Source of the DNA: Bacillota bacterium | GTDB lineage: Bacteria > Bacillota > Sulfobacillia > JAJYWN01 > JAJZPE01 | DNA: 55,680 nucleotides | NCBI GenBank assembly: GCA_021787335.1 | Contig: JAJYMC010000048.1 | Span: forward strand, 1-55,680 | Direction of reading: 5' to 3' | In this document: piece after piece, positions 44,979 through 52,416 of the stretch | How the letters are laid out: every line of letters begins with the position of its first letter | Position numbering within the stretch: the first letter of the stretch is position 1 | Translations under genes and position numbers: made by a program | The notes under the pieces: generated by a model | Seen by the model: only the letters and a program-made list of their open reading frames with translations | What the model was told of the DNA's origin: nothing | Database searches by the model: none

Positions 44979-47117
44979 ATGTTAGATTCTGGCCCGAATT
45001 ACGTATTTGGGACTCGACGACGTATGTTCGAAGACGGAGGAGCAAGATACCTAACCTTTGTCGTAACTCAGAACTGTAACCTTGCATGTAAATACTGCTA
45101 TGTAACTCACAAGAACGCTCATGGAAGGATGAGTTTTGACACCGCGCGAAGGGCAGTGGACTTTTTTCTCTCACAAGACTTCCCTCAAGACTCCGTGGTA
45201 TGGGACTTTATTGGAGGCGAACCGCTGTTAGAAATACAACTTATCGATCAAATCTGTGATTATATCAAGGTGGAATCGTACAGGCGGAACCACAAATGGA
45301 AAGACCGCTACCTCATTAACATGAGTACAAATGGAGTACTGTATGACAGCAAGCCAGTTCAGACGTTCATTGCAAAGAACCGCGAAAAGGTAAACTTTGG
45401 CTTGACCATTGACGGGATCAAAGCCAAACATGACGCGAACAGAGTATACCCGGACGGGTCCGGTTCCTATGAGGATGTTATTAGAAGCGTGAGGTTATGG
45501 TCCCAGCAATTCCCCGAAGCGGTCACCAAAGTAACCGTTGCCTCTGATGACTTGCCTTACCTTTACGAGAGCATCGTTCATCTTTGGAACCTCGGCTTAA
45601 GAGATGTACCCGCTAACGTCGTCTACGAAGACGTTTGGAAGCCGGGCGACGACCAGATACTAGAAGTACAGTTAAAGGAATTGGCGGATTACGTTATAGA
45701 CAATAAGCTTTGGAACAAGGTCAGATGTACTTTCTTCACTGATACGATTGGGTTCCCCAATAAGAGAGAGTATCTTTATTCTAATGCATGCGGAGCCGGA
45801 AGGTCCATTGCCGTCGACCATACCGGATCGCTGTACCCGTGCTTGAGGTTTATCGGTTACTCCCTGAATAACAAGAATGGATACACTGTCGGCCACATTG
45901 ATCGCGGCTTCGACCAGGACAAGATCAGGGCCTTTGAAGCCTTGACTCTCTTGGCCCAAAGCAAACAAGAATGTATTGAATGTCCAATAGCCTTTGGATG
46001 CACATGGTGTCAAGGGTGGAACTATGATTCTGCACCTTCCGAAACCATATACCATAGATCAACCGCAATATGCAGGATGCACAAAGCAAGAATAAGAGCG
46101 AACGAGTACTATTGGGGTAGACTGGCCAGAGAAACTGGAATGCGTCGCCCGCAGCAAGAACAGGGAAAATGGCTTAGGCATCTCTTCATTATGGCTTCAG
46201 ATGATGCAGTAGTTCATTGTTCCTATGAGAACAAGAGCACAGATTTCACTTTGATCGATGTTTCGCACCTTATAGCCGGACTCCGCTTCGCGGAGCGCGA
46301 GTTTTTCAGACCGGTCATCCTTCATTCAAAGTCTGGAGAGAGGTTATTAATCCCTTCGCCGTATGATCCTCTTCACATCGTGAGCGGTGATAAGGCCTGC
46401 GCCGATTCGGAAATCGCAGTTCATGAGAATACCGTCCAGGACTCAGTCTCAACAGACACAAGCATACTTATCGTCGACAATGGGTTGATTCCGGCCATTG
46501 GTGATCTGACAAGCAAGCTATTGGACCAATCCCGCAGAGTTAACCTTGTTCTCCGCGACCCTGGATCCCTCTCTCCGCATGACCTTGTCATGTACGAAGA
46601 ACAACTGAAACTTGTGGCGCGAAAACTCTTGTCGCTACGCTCCGCGGGGATAAAAAAGGAAGTTAGTGCTATAACCGACCGCTTTGAGCTTGGAGAACCA
46701 GAGGACTGCGGCGCCGGCGTGAGCAGTCTAACTCTCGCGCCCAATGGGCGTCTATATCTATGCCCTGCGTTTTATCTCGAAGATAAGGGGTCATTTGTTG
46801 GAACTCCAGTTGACGGGATAGACATGAACAAGGTCGAGATGTGCACGCGAAAGAAAGCTCCTTTGTGCCAAGATTGCCAAGCTTTCTCTTGTCGACGTTG
46901 CCTTTATCTCGGGAGAAAGTATACCTTGCAGATGAACGTCCCTTCGAAGGCACAGTGCACTACCGGATTGGTTGAACTCCGAGTTAGCGCTTGGATGGCA
47001 CGTCAGATAGAAAAGGTAGGTCCGGACTGGGTGAGCGTGGCTGAAAAGGATGAGCTTTTGGACCCTCTTGAACGGCTATTCTCGCGGACCCGCCTAGTGG
47101 GGGCGGGTGCGCTATGA
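44979..47117 (+). CDS. Radical SAM/SPASM peptide maturase with a second SPASM-like half (CXXX-repeat type fusion)
   Basis: This 712-residue enzyme should modify the Cys-rich peptides coded downstream. Residues 25-230 are a radical SAM core: C33, C37 and C40 in QNCNLACKYCY bind the SAM cluster, followed by WDFIGGEPLL. Residues 265-370 are a SPASM domain with C271 (CGAGRS), C288 (YPCLRF), C332, C335, C341, C344 and C365. From about 400 a second half lacks the SAM motif but repeats the ending: C577 (CGAG), C595 (LYLCPAFY), C622, C630, C633, C638, C641 and C660. From memory the halves correspond to TIGRFAM families for CXXX-repeat peptide maturation, usually separate genes. ATG 44979 lies 7 bases after GGGAGG. 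The coding sequence is AT-richer than its surroundings. Confidence 0.85.
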   Translation: MLDSGPNYVFGTRRRMFEDGGARYLTFVVTQNCNLACKYCYVTHKNAHGRMSFDTARRAVDFFLSQDFPQDSVVWDFIGGEPLLEIQLIDQICDYIKVESYRRNHKWKDRYLINMSTNGVLYDSKPVQTFIAKNREKVNFGLTIDGIKAKHDANRVYPDGSGSYEDVIRSVRLWSQQFPEAVTKVTVASDDLPYLYESIVHLWNLGLRDVPANVVYEDVWKPGDDQILEVQLKELADYVIDNKLWNKVRCTFFTDTIGFPNKREYLYSNACGAGRSIAVDHTGSLYPCLRFIGYSLNNKNGYTVGHIDRGFDQDKIRAFEALTLLAQSKQECIECPIAFGCTWCQGWNYDSAPSETIYHRSTAICRMHKARIRANEYYWGRLARETGMRRPQQEQGKWLRHLFIMASDDAVVHCSYENKSTDFTLIDVSHLIAGLRFAEREFFRPVILHSKSGERLLIPSPYDPLHIVSGDKACADSEIAVHENTVQDSVSTDTSILIVDNGLIPAIGDLTSKLLDQSRRVNLVLRDPGSLSPHDLVMYEEQLKLVARKLLSLRSAGIKKEVSAITDRFELGEPEDCGAGVSSLTLAPNGRLYLCPAFYLEDKGSFVGTPVDGIDMNKVEMCTRKKAPLCQDCQAFSCRRCLYLGRKYTLQMNVPSKAQCTTGLVELRVSAWMARQIEKVGPDWVSVAEKDELLDPLERLFSRTRLVGAGAL

Positions 47118-47135
47118 AAGGGGTTCTGAAGGAAC

Positions 47136-47453
47136 ATGGGAGAAGAGACCAGGGAATTGAGTTTGGGTTTTATAACTGAACCTGAAAACGAAGCTCTGAA
47201 GAGGATCTATGATCGAAGAATGGCATTGATGAGCTTGGCTAGAACATTGGCGACCCTGCCGGATAAGACATCTAATGACTTGTATAGCCGCCTAGTGGCT
47301 GACTCCACCTCAGTCGAGGGGGATATGCGGCACTGGTGGGAGGGTGTATGTCGTGACCACGGATGGGAAAACCCGGCTGTCGGGAGCTGGAGTGTGAACT
47401 TCCAAACGAAGGCAGTCACTGTCTATTTGCCTATCGCCGCAGGTGGGTCTTGA
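47136..47453 (+). CDS. Small accessory protein of the peptide-modification cluster
   Basis: The 105-residue acidic protein has no membrane segment or cysteine pair (one Cys, in EGVCRDHGW). It has a helical N-terminal part (EPENEALKRIYDRRMALMSLARTLATL) and a Trp-rich end (MRHWWEGVCRDHGWENPAVGSW). Size and position, between maturase and exporter, match a small protein found in CXXX-repeat systems (a TIGRFAM 'modification system protein', from memory). It may bind the leader peptide. ATG 47136 follows GAAGGA closely. The next gene begins 6 bp after its stop. Confidence 0.65.
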   Translation: MGEETRELSLGFITEPENEALKRIYDRRMALMSLARTLATLPDKTSNDLYSRLVADSTSVEGDMRHWWEGVCRDHGWENPAVGSWSVNFQTKAVTVYLPIAAGGS

Positions 47454-47458
47454 GTTGC

Positions 47459-49243
47459 ATGGCAAGATTGCGGACCAGAGCATGTTACTCTTCGAACGGT
47501 ACGACGAATAGGAGCAACGTACTTGTTCTCAGGTCTATTCGATATTGCAGCGATTTTTCTTGGTCAAGTGCGAGTATTGTCTTGATCGCAGCTTTAGGTA
47601 TGGTCTTGTCCGTTCTCTATCCCCGGCTTCTGGGACGAACACTTGATGCGGTCGTCGGCCGCAACTTGAAACTAGTCTATTCTCTGCTCCTCGCGGTCCT
47701 TGGTATTCTGTTGCTTCAAGCACTTCAAAGCCTAATGGAAACCTATCTTCTGGGAAGCATGACAGGTCGTATTGCGTGGCGGGCAAAAAAAGATCTTTAC
47801 ACCCGGGTCATTTCGCTGCCTGCCCGAAGATACGACACTACGCAGCAAGGTGAATTCCTGTCGCGAATCGAGAATGACGTAGGCGCACTTAACGCATTAT
47901 TGAGCAATCTGTTACGCCTAGTGCCTGAGTCCATACGGACGGTCGTTATCCTTGTCCTGATTTTCAGACTGTCATTTCTTCTTTCAGTCGTGCAGTTGGC
48001 CATAATCCCATTCCTCTATGCAACCTCATCTGTGTCTGGCAGGGCTCTCAAGAGGCTCAATCTGGCTTTAAGACAATTGTCTGACCGCTATTTTGGTTTC
48101 GTTCAAGAAACCTTGGCTGCAAACCGCGAGGTGAAAAGCCTACAACTAGAACAAGACCGGGTTCGGCGTTTTGCGGAATTGGCTAAGGACCTCTGGGCTG
48201 CGTCGATGTCAATAACCGTCACCCAAGCGTGTTCCGGCCTCAGCAACTTGGTTATTGGAGGTCTAGGTTCCGTTGCCATTCTGGGGTTCGCCGCACGGCA
48301 AATCGCGACCGGTGATCTCACTATCGGGGAACTGATAGCCTTTACAATGTACGCCGCGCAACTCTCCTCCGCGCTGAAGGATCTCACTGGGTTTGTCAGA
48401 CTGAAAGGCGAGCTCTCTCCGTCTCTAGAAAGGTTGTTCTCCCTGCTAGATGAGGATTCTGAGGATCCGTCGATGGTCACGGGGCATCCGATAAGGGTTC
48501 TTAGGGGCAGGGTTCTCCTTCGTAATGTGAGCTTCAGTTATGGCGATGGGGGGCCACGGGTCCTCGACGGAGTGACATGCGAGTTCGAACCCGGCCAAAT
48601 CACGGGGCTAATGGGCTCGAACGGGAGTGGTAAGACGACCCTCCTGAACCTTCTGTCCAGACTCTACACGCCACAGACCGGCATGATTCTTATTGATGGG
48701 CAGGATATACGAAACGTTGACCTTAAGAGCTTGCGGAGGGCCATATCTGTAGTCCACCAGGAACCTGCGTTCTTTCGCACGACGATCTTGGAGAACATGC
48801 TCTTGGCGAATCAAGAGGCGACTCCAGCTGAGGTCGAAAGAGCTTGTGAGCTCGCTGGAGCCGCCGCATTCATTAGAGATTTCCCAAAGCGGTACGAAAC
48901 AGTGTTGTCAGATCGGGGAGCCAGCCTGTCTGGTGGACAGCGGCAGCGGCTGGCTTTGGCAAGAGCGCTATTGAGGAGATCCCCTATCCTGCTATGCGAC
49001 GAGGCTACATCGGCTGTTGACGTCGAAACTGAGGCTCAGATCATGACGACTCTAAAGGAGTTAGCTCCTGGCCATAATATCATCCTTGTCTCCCACCGCC
49101 CCTCAGCCATCATGCATACCGACAAGGTGCTGGTTCTGGAACAAGGAAGAATTCGTCACATGGGTGTACCGCGCGAGATTCTTGACCCTAGTTTGCTGGA
49201 GCAACGGCCAAGTCTTGACTCTGCTCGTGCCAACCCCACATAG
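47459..49243 (+). CDS. ABC exporter (fused membrane and ATPase domains), probable peptide exporter
   Basis: The 594-residue half-transporter has six helices over about residues 35-290, then an ATPase with Walker A GSNGSGKTT, signature LSGGQRQR, Walker B ILLCDEAT and switch HRPS. It dimerises in the membrane to export a substrate, most likely the Cys-rich peptide. No C39 peptidase domain precedes it, so it does not itself cut the leader. Start ATG 47459 is uncertain: the site (AGGTGGG) is weak. The frame is open to 47363 but overlaps the small gene. It ends 17 bp before the tandem precursor cassettes. Confidence 0.85.
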   Translation: MARLRTRACYSSNGTTNRSNVLVLRSIRYCSDFSWSSASIVLIAALGMVLSVLYPRLLGRTLDAVVGRNLKLVYSLLLAVLGILLLQALQSLMETYLLGSMTGRIAWRAKKDLYTRVISLPARRYDTTQQGEFLSRIENDVGALNALLSNLLRLVPESIRTVVILVLIFRLSFLLSVVQLAIIPFLYATSSVSGRALKRLNLALRQLSDRYFGFVQETLAANREVKSLQLEQDRVRRFAELAKDLWAASMSITVTQACSGLSNLVIGGLGSVAILGFAARQIATGDLTIGELIAFTMYAAQLSSALKDLTGFVRLKGELSPSLERLFSLLDEDSEDPSMVTGHPIRVLRGRVLLRNVSFSYGDGGPRVLDGVTCEFEPGQITGLMGSNGSGKTTLLNLLSRLYTPQTGMILIDGQDIRNVDLKSLRRAISVVHQEPAFFRTTILENMLLANQEATPAEVERACELAGAAAFIRDFPKRYETVLSDRGASLSGGQRQRLALARALLRRSPILLCDEATSAVDVETEAQIMTTLKELAPGHNIILVSHRPSAIMHTDKVLVLEQGRIRHMGVPREILDPSLLEQRPSLDSARANPT

Positions 49244-49337
49244 CCGTGGCCATTCCTCCTGACTTTGCCTAATGCCTTTACAGTCATTGGCCTCGCAAGA
49301 ACCACTTGCTAGCTCAAGGTTGCCATGAAGGAGGTGA

Positions 49338-49499
49338 ATGACATGTATCTTATCTCCAAGACCATTGGTGCGTCCTTTGTACACATGCGAGGTCTCGACA
49401 AATGGCTGCACAACTTGTAGCGATACTTGCTACGGCGGATGCAGCGGTTCCTGCACTGCTACGTGCACTGGATTTGTGAAATTAGGGCCAAACCCTTGA
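49338..49499 (+). CDS. Cys-rich precursor peptide 1, leader frame shifted
   Basis: In the frame that keeps the cysteine core, ATG 49338 starts a 53-residue peptide whose core (CEVSTNGCTTCSDTC, then YGGCSGSCTATC) has spacing C-x6-C-x2-C-x3-C-x3-C-x3-C-x3-C, nearly the same as peptide 2. Its first 16 residues (MTCILSPRPLVRPLYT) differ from the leader MYLISKTG of peptide 2. That leader is instead coded from ATG 49343, 5 bases on in another frame, and stops after 25 codons at 49420. Compared with copy 2 there is a 5-base length difference in the leader. The ATG 49338 lies only 3 bases after GGAGG, so translation is doubtful. Probably a broken precursor; frameshifted or reinitiated expression is possible. 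Confidence 0.55.
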   Translation: MTCILSPRPLVRPLYTCEVSTNGCTTCSDTCYGGCSGSCTATCTGFVKLGPNP

Positions 49500-49563
49500 C
49501 CTTCTCTAACGCTCCGCAGTTGATTGGTCGTCGCAACAGCCACCTGCTAGGTCAATGGCGCCA

Positions 49564-49580
49564 TAAAGGAGGTGAATAAC
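49564..49580 (+). promoter_or_regulatory. Strong ribosome site deciding the peptide-2 start
   Basis: AAAGGAGGTGA with an 8-base gap leads to ATG 49581. This favours MYLISKTG as the N-terminus over the in-frame GTG at 49572, which lies inside the site. Confidence 0.8.
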
Positions 49581-49790
49581 ATGTACCTTATCTCCAAGAC
49601 TGGACCACAGGTGGGTCCGTTGTACACATGCGAGGTCTCGATATATGGCTGCACAACTTGTAGCGATACTTGCTACGGAGGGTGCAGCGGTTCCTGCTAT
49701 ACCAATGCTTGCACCGGCCAGTTAGGTGGTGGTGGCTGCGACCCGGCCATAACGAATCCAAGCGGTAGCGGCTGTGTCGCGTTGCCCTAG
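49581..49790 (+). CDS. Cys-rich RiPP precursor peptide 2 (CXXX-repeat type)
   Basis: The 69-residue peptide has a short leader (MYLISKTGPQVGPLYT) and a core with nine cysteines: spacing C-x6-C-x2-C-x3-C-x3-C-x3-C-x4-C, then C in GGGGCDP and C in SGSGC. Gly, Ser and Thr fill the gaps, and there is no Lys or Arg after the leader. This is typical of substrates of radical SAM/SPASM enzymes that make thioether or other cross-links; the radical SAM gene is in the same cluster. The x3 spacing matches CXXX-repeat families. It ends before a terminator. Whether the last two cysteines are modified is unknown. Confidence 0.8.
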   Translation: MYLISKTGPQVGPLYTCEVSIYGCTTCSDTCYGGCSGSCYTNACTGQLGGGGCDPAITNPSGSGCVALP

Positions 49791-49871
49791 CGGGAACCAT
49801 CCATCAAGAAGATCCTTTGCGAGCAGCAACCTCAATCGTGGGCGACCGCCTAGCTTGGTGGTGTAACAAAC

Positions 49872-49899
49872 TTGGGCCGAATTCTTCGGCCCATTTTTT
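49872..49899 (+). terminator. Intrinsic terminator of the peptide cluster
   Basis: GGGCCGAA and TTCGGCCC arms (49874-49881 and 49885-49892) with the loop TTC are followed by A and six T. It ends the island's transcript 82 bp after the precursor stop. Confidence 0.92.
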
Positions 49900-50013
49900 C
49901 TGGGGCGCAAATGGGGCAACAGGGTGGAGCTCTACGCTCTCGATCCTGGGTCACGCCAACTCTCCCCAGCACATCTCGGCCTATTAAGAGGGGGAAAGAA
50001 GTAATCTCCTTTT

Positions 50014-50093
50014 GACTGGGCCGCGTTCCACGATCCTACCGGCGTCCATGACGATGACCCGGTCGCCAGACCTGGTTGCTACGCCCGGGAGCA
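50014..50093 (-). pseudogene. Scrap of an OppD-type ATPase gene
   Basis: About 80 bp resemble 38277-38360, the part of the oppD-like gene coding [16 protein letters not shown]. Here the minus frame reads roughly GDRVIVMDAGRIVERGP and then degenerates. It lies downstream of the intact kinase, just after the island terminator. It is a relic of importer genes that once lay beside the two-component pair or were copied with it. Confidence 0.6.
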
Positions 50094-50137
50094 AACGAAC
50101 CTTGCCCGGCTTTCGGCGGCCCAACCTTCCGGGGGGC

Positions 50138-51604
50138 CTAGCTCACTGGGAGCGAGAACCAGAAGCAGGCCCCGCCGCCGGGGACGTTCTCGGCGCCGAC
50201 CGCCCCGCCGTGGGCCTCGACGAAGCCCTTGACGATGGCCAGGCCCAGGCCTGTCCCCCCCGCGGCCCGCGTCCGGGCCTGGTCGGCCCGGTAGAAGCGG
50301 TCGAAGATGTGGGGCAGGTCTTCGGTCGGGACGCCGGGACCGCTGTCGGTGACCCTGACGACGGCCGCGGGGCCGCCTTCCGCGCCGTGCCCCCCTGGTC
50401 CTTGCCCGGGGACGACGTCGATCGTCACCCGGCCATCCTGGCCGGCGTGGCGCAGGGCGTTGGTCAACAGGTTCAGGAGGACCTGCTTGACCCGGTCGGG
50501 GTCGGCCTCGACGGGTGGAACCCCGGCCGCTTCCTCCACCCGCAGGTCGATGGCCAGCCGCTCGGCCTCGGGGCCGATCACCCCGACCACCGCGCGGGCC
50601 AGCGCCGCCAGGTCGAGGCGCTCCTTCCGCAGGGGCAACTGGCCGGCCTCGGCCAGGCTCAGCTCCCGCAGGTCGTTGACCAGACGGGTCATCCGCAGGA
50701 CCTCGTCCTGCAGGGACAGCAGGACCTCGGGGCGAAGCGCGGCCGCGTCCTCCTGGGCCGCTTCGAGCTGACCGCGGAGGATGGCCAGGGGCGTCCGCAG
50801 TTCGTGGGCGATGTCCCCGACCATGTTCCGGCGCAACTCCTCGTTGCGCTGGAGGCTACGGGCCAGGGAGTTGAAGGCGCGGGCGAGGTCCCCGATCTCG
50901 TCACCCCGGTCTTCCGGGACGCGGTGGGCCAGGTCCCCTTGGGCCAGCCGGTGGGCCCCCGTGGCCAGGACATCCAGCGGCCGGGTCAGCCGCCTGGCCA
51001 GCCATACGGCGACCAGCCCGGCGACCACCGCCGAGAGCAGCCCGCCCAGCACCGAGATGATCAGCGCGGACCGGGCGAAGTCGCTGTCGACGGCGCTCAG
51101 GCCGGCCCGGGGTCCCGTCACCAGGGTGCCGACCCGTTGGCCGCCGACGACGATGGGCCGCCCACCGTCGACCGTGGCGCGGCTGAGGACGGTGCCCACG
51201 GCCGGGGCGCCGCTGCCCTCGGGGGCCAGCGTGGCGACCACCCGGCCGTCCTGGTCGGCCAGGGTCAGCGTCTGGGAACCGAAGGAGCCGAACGGGGGAC
51301 CCCCTGGCCAGCTCCGGTAGCGGCCGAAGCCCATCCGGCCCAGGCCGCCCCAGCCGGGCGTCGACATCATCGTCTGGACACCGTCCCAGCTGCCGTTGAC
51401 GGCGTAATAGCCGGCCAGGGTCGCCTGGACCTGCTCCAGGCGCGCGTCCCGCTGCCCGACCAGGTACCCGGCGAAGAGCCGCTGGGTGGCCAGGCTGGAG
51501 ACCAGACCGACGAGAGTGGCGCTGACCACGACGACGCCGATGAAGGACAACGTCAATCGCCTGGCCAGGGTCATCCGGCGGGGGAAGAGCCGGCGGGCGC
51601 TCAT
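50138..51604 (-). CDS. Sensor histidine kinase (intact copy B)
   Basis: The 488-residue membrane kinase has helix 1 at about 17-39, an outer sensor region 40-178 rich in Gly/Pro ([24 protein letters not shown]), helix 2 at about 180-202, a HAMP domain, HisKA with phosphorylated H267 in DIAHELRTP, and HATPase with the N box (LLTNALRHA), DSGPGVP and [13 protein letters not shown]. The signal is unknown. It overlaps the upstream regulator gene by 4 bp. It is the functional paralogue of the decayed copy at 43081-44553. Confidence 0.93.
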   Translation of the reverse strand: MSARRLFPRRMTLARRLTLSFIGVVVVSATLVGLVSSLATQRLFAGYLVGQRDARLEQVQATLAGYYAVNGSWDGVQTMMSTPGWGGLGRMGFGRYRSWPGGPPFGSFGSQTLTLADQDGRVVATLAPEGSGAPAVGTVLSRATVDGGRPIVVGGQRVGTLVTGPRAGLSAVDSDFARSALIISVLGGLLSAVVAGLVAVWLARRLTRPLDVLATGAHRLAQGDLAHRVPEDRGDEIGDLARAFNSLARSLQRNEELRRNMVGDIAHELRTPLAILRGQLEAAQEDAAALRPEVLLSLQDEVLRMTRLVNDLRELSLAEAGQLPLRKERLDLAALARAVVGVIGPEAERLAIDLRVEEAAGVPPVEADPDRVKQVLLNLLTNALRHAGQDGRVTIDVVPGQGPGGHGAEGGPAAVVRVTDSGPGVPTEDLPHIFDRFYRADQARTRAAGGTGLGLAIVKGFVEAHGGAVGAENVPGGGACFWFSLPVS

Positions 51605-52311
51605 CGGACGTCACCCGTCCCGCCCGTGAACTTATAGCCGACCCCGAAGACCGTGCCGATGAACCGGGGCTCCGAGGGGTCGGCTTCGATCTTCTTGCGA
51701 AGGTTACGGACATGGGTGTCGACCGAGCGCTCATAACCCTCATAGGCGTAGCCGAAAGCCGCCTCCAGCAGTTGCAGGCGGGAGAAGACCTTCCCGGGAT
51801 GCCGGGCCAGGACCCCGAGGATGGCGAACTCCGTGGGGGTCAGATCGATCGGCCGGCCGTCGACGGCCACCGTGCGGGCGTCAAAGTCGATGGCCAGCGG
51901 GCCGCGCTCGAGGCGGTCCGGCCCGGCCTTTCCACCCGCCCCGCCGGCCCGCCGGAGGACAGCCCTGATCCTGGCCGTCAATTCGCGCAGGCTGAATGGC
52001 TTGGTGACATAATCGTCGGCCCCCAGTTCGAGGCCGACCACCCGGTCGACCTCGTCCGCTCGGGCGGTGATGACGATGATGGGGATGGTGGACCCGGGCC
52101 GAAGCCGCTTGATGACCTCGGTTCCACCGAGCCGCGGGAGCATCAGGTCCAGCAGGATGAGGTCCGGAGCCTGTTCCCTGGCCATCCTCAGGCCGGTGTC
52201 GCCGTCCGGCGCGGTAAGGGTGGCAAAACCCTCGCGCCCGAGATACTCGGCGACGGCTTCACGCAGCTTGGTCTCGTCTTCGACGATGAGGATGCGGGGC
52301 GCGGCAGCCAT
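51601..52311 (-). CDS. OmpR/PhoB-family response regulator (intact copy B)
   Basis: The 236-residue regulator has a receiver domain with E11/D12, phosphorylated D55 in LILLDLMLP, the conserved Thr in ITARADE and K104 in YVTKPF, then a winged-helix DNA-binding domain (ELTARIRAVLRR linker, RSVDTHVRNLRKKIE and FGVGYKF). It is probably paired with the kinase it overlaps. An 11-bp-period direct repeat lies upstream of its start, a spacing OmpR-type proteins prefer. Confidence 0.93.
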   Translation of the reverse strand: MAAAPRILIVEDETKLREAVAEYLGREGFATLTAPDGDTGLRMAREQAPDLILLDLMLPRLGGTEVIKRLRPGSTIPIIVITARADEVDRVVGLELGADDYVTKPFSLRELTARIRAVLRRAGGAGGKAGPDRLERGPLAIDFDARTVAVDGRPIDLTPTEFAILGVLARHPGKVFSRLQLLEAAFGYAYEGYERSVDTHVRNLRKKIEADPSEPRFIGTVFGVGYKFTGGTGDVR

Positions 52312-52393
52312 GGTTTTCCCTCGCGTCGTTGGCCGGGCGTCTTGCCCGGTACCTTCAATCTACCAGAAGGTGTTCAAGTAAATCTGGGCGCCC

Positions 52394-52416
52394 TGTCAAG
52401 ATTCGGTCAAGGTCAT
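52394..52416 (-). promoter_or_regulatory. Direct TTGAC repeats with 11-bp period upstream of the response regulator
   Basis: On the minus strand CTTGACC and CTTGACA start 11 bases apart, with TGACC before them. OmpR/PhoB regulators bind such repeats. They are about 85-100 bp before the regulator start, near the pfk stop codon, so autoregulation is plausible. Confidence 0.35.

Larger units (their letters stand above)
49261..49735 (+). repeat. Two abutting precursor cassettes (direct repeat, about 237 bp each)
   Basis: Repeat 1 runs 49261-49497 and repeat 2 from 49498 to about 49735. Similarity covers the 5' leader (GACTTTGCCTAA against GACCTTCTCTAA; ATTGG...CAAC-type segment), the ribosome site and the peptide up to the seventh cysteine. 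The stop codon of peptide 1 falls exactly on the junction. Confidence 0.75.

Noticed and set aside
50012-51637. 541-residue plus-strand frame opposite the intact kinase
   Set aside because: It mirrors the kinase on the other strand; the long frame results from high G+C codon bias.
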